A DNA stretch of 64,000 nt from Mycolicibacterium lutetiense. GTDB lineage: Bacteria; Actinomycetota; Actinomycetes; Mycobacteriales; Mycobacteriaceae. A program made the translations under genes and the position numbers. The stretch is from assembly GCF_017876775.1 (NCBI RefSeq), contig NZ_JAGIOP010000002.1, positions 4,311,270 to 4,375,269 on the forward strand, written 5' to 3'. The notes below the pieces were generated by a model that was not told the DNA's origin, did no database searches, and saw only the letters and a program-made list of their open reading frames with translations. Within the stretch, counting starts at the first letter, position 1. Each line of letters begins with the position of its first letter. This document shows, piece by piece, positions 62,684 to 64,000 of the stretch.

Positions 62684-64000
62684 GACACAACTCCCATGTC
62701 GGCAAGATGGCCTGCGATCCTGGCTTCGAGCTTGTCGAGTTCGGCATCGAGATTGGCGACGGTCGATGCGTAGCGTTCGCCGAGCTGCTGGATTCGTGCG
62801 ACTAGGTCGAGGGTGAGGGCTTCGACTTCACCGGCGACTCGTCGCACAACTGTCGCCTGCCATTTGTCATCGAGTACGAGTGTCTTGATCTCGTCCTCGG
62901 TGAGCTCGCCGTACTTCTTGAGCGTGGCGAGGTCGAGCTCACCTTGCGCATCTTTGACGGCCTTCTTGGCGGTCGCTTCGGCGTTGTACAGCTTTGTGAC
63001 GTGATGCAGTGCCTTGATCTCGTCAGGATCGCCGCCAACCTTGATGGCCTTCAATCGTGCGGCGACGAGCGCCTTCGAAATCTTGTCGTCGTCCATAGAG
63101 TCGGCAAGCAGTCCGTCTTCGACGGCGTGCTCTTCGACGTACTCCTCGACAGCGCGAGTTGCTTCCTCTGCCGCAGCGGTGAGGTCGTCGACTTTGGCCT
63201 GTTCATCAGCAAAGTAGCGGGCCACGATAAGTGCGGGCGGGATGAGGTCCATCTTGTACTTGGTGGCGCTGCCACCGGAACCGACGACCAGATCGGGGGT
63301 CTCGGTTAGTTTGCGTTCCTTGTCTTCGATCGTCTTGCGTGGTTTGGCGGCGCCCTGCCAGCCGTCGGCCATGATCAGGTAGACGTCGTCGTGCATGGTG
63401 TCGTGCCAGTAGGTCATGAGCTGCTCGTAGACGTTGTACTCGTCGAGCAGCGGCATCGGCTTGAAGCGGGCCAGCAGGTCGTCGCTGATGGTGGCGATGA
63501 GGTCGTTCGGTGTGGTGTCGGCGGTGATGCCGGCCAGTGCGTCGCGGTGGGTGGCGAACCAGTCTTGGACCAGTCCTGTGGCTTCGTCCCGGAGCTTGTG
63601 GAAGCCGGGCGCGTCGAAGATGGCCTGCTGCACGGCGCTGACGTCGATGGCCAGGTCGCTGTAGCCGGGGCGATTCGGGGTGAAGATCTGGCTGCGCAGC
63701 TGCGGGAAGGCATCCCAGTAAGGCTGGAGCGCGTCGAGGTCGCGGTCGGGAATACCGCCCTGCAGGTGTGCGGACAGGTCTTGCAGGTCCTCAGGTTCGG
63801 AGGAGTCGATGTAACGCGGGATATTGAGGTTGTAGTCGTTCTTCGGGTCGGCGATCTCGCTCATCGGCACCATGCGCGAGTAGCGGTCGATCTCGATCTG
63901 CTTGTTGAAGGTGTCGACGATTTTGTGGATGTCCTGGCTGCGCAGGCGGGTTCTTGTTGCCATCCTTCATGAAGCCCTTGGAGGCATCGATCATGAAGAC
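62680..64000 (-). pseudogene. hsdM: Type I methyltransferase subunit hsdM, frameshifted and cut by window end
   Basis: The 427 codons from 63963 to 62680 are the C-terminal part of an N6-adenine methyltransferase (LRSQDIHKIVDTFNKQ onward). The upstream 17 or so codons, IDASKGFMKDGNKN, continue in another frame at 63950-64000. Removing one C from the CCC at 63948-63950 joins them into the normal KDGNKNRLRSQDIH. So hsdM either has a +1 frameshift or this is a sequencing error. The catalytic N-terminus lies beyond the window. Without HsdM the system could not modify its sites. Confidence 0.75.

Noticed and set aside
1..64000. CRISPR array
   Set aside because: No regularly spaced direct repeats were seen; the repeats found are IS ends, operators and protein-coding repeats.

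Overview
The window is high-GC actinobacterial DNA and almost certainly comes from a Mycobacterium/Mycolicibacterium chromosome. Between about 36 and 47.5 kb it carries the conserved mycobacterial block phoT/pstB, phoY2, an Rv0822c-type LytR-CpsA-Psr gene, dusB, desA1, a TetR gene, a DUF2236 gene and four tRNAs. Leaderless starts and ATGA start/stop overlaps are frequent. This core block is flanked by two accessory regions.

Left region (1 to about 35.93 kb): an arsenic/phosphate resistance island. It opens with a Tn554-like trio of recombinase genes (1-3001) and a nuclease-like gene with a small zinc-ribbon partner. The detoxification modules follow: arsR-acr3-arsC; arsR-arsC-flavin monooxygenase; an ArsR-phosphatase fusion facing an orphan pstS; an XRE regulator; an SmtB-type regulator with a CDF zinc exporter; arsR with a TauD-type dioxygenase; a coupled minus-strand operon (flavoprotein, MFS transporter, flavin monooxygenase, alpha/beta hydrolase) facing another arsR; a PD-(D/E)XK protein; and an arsC with a DUF3349 gene. 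Then comes a complete second pstS-pstC-pstA-pstB operon, followed by an atypical response regulator, a helicase-associated-repeat protein and a HEPN protein. An IS3 and an IS21 element have landed at the right side; the IS21 element splits a hypothetical gene in frame with a 5-bp target duplication.

The island ends against a 5'-truncated native pstA followed by the native pstB. The chromosome's own phosphate transporter therefore appears broken in this interval, while the island supplies a whole one. The logic looks like high-affinity phosphate uptake combined with arsenate reduction and arsenite export, possibly with oxidation or export of organic arsenicals. A shared inverted repeat (CTCAAT-N4-RTTGAG) links the ArsR-phosphatase fusion, both pstS promoters and one arsC, and suggests a small regulon.

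Right region (47.9 kb to window end): an integrated actinomycete element (AICE-like) next to tRNA-Phe, with integrase, excisionase, FtsK/TraB-type translocase and a Pra-like activator. Behind it lies a defence-rich stretch: a truncated type ISP restriction-modification gene, a small membrane protein, a DUF6602-like protein, an ApeA-like HEPN protein, and a type I restriction-modification operon (metallopeptidase, hsdR, GIY-YIG nuclease, hsdS, hsdM). hsdM carries a probable +1 frameshift and runs off the window.
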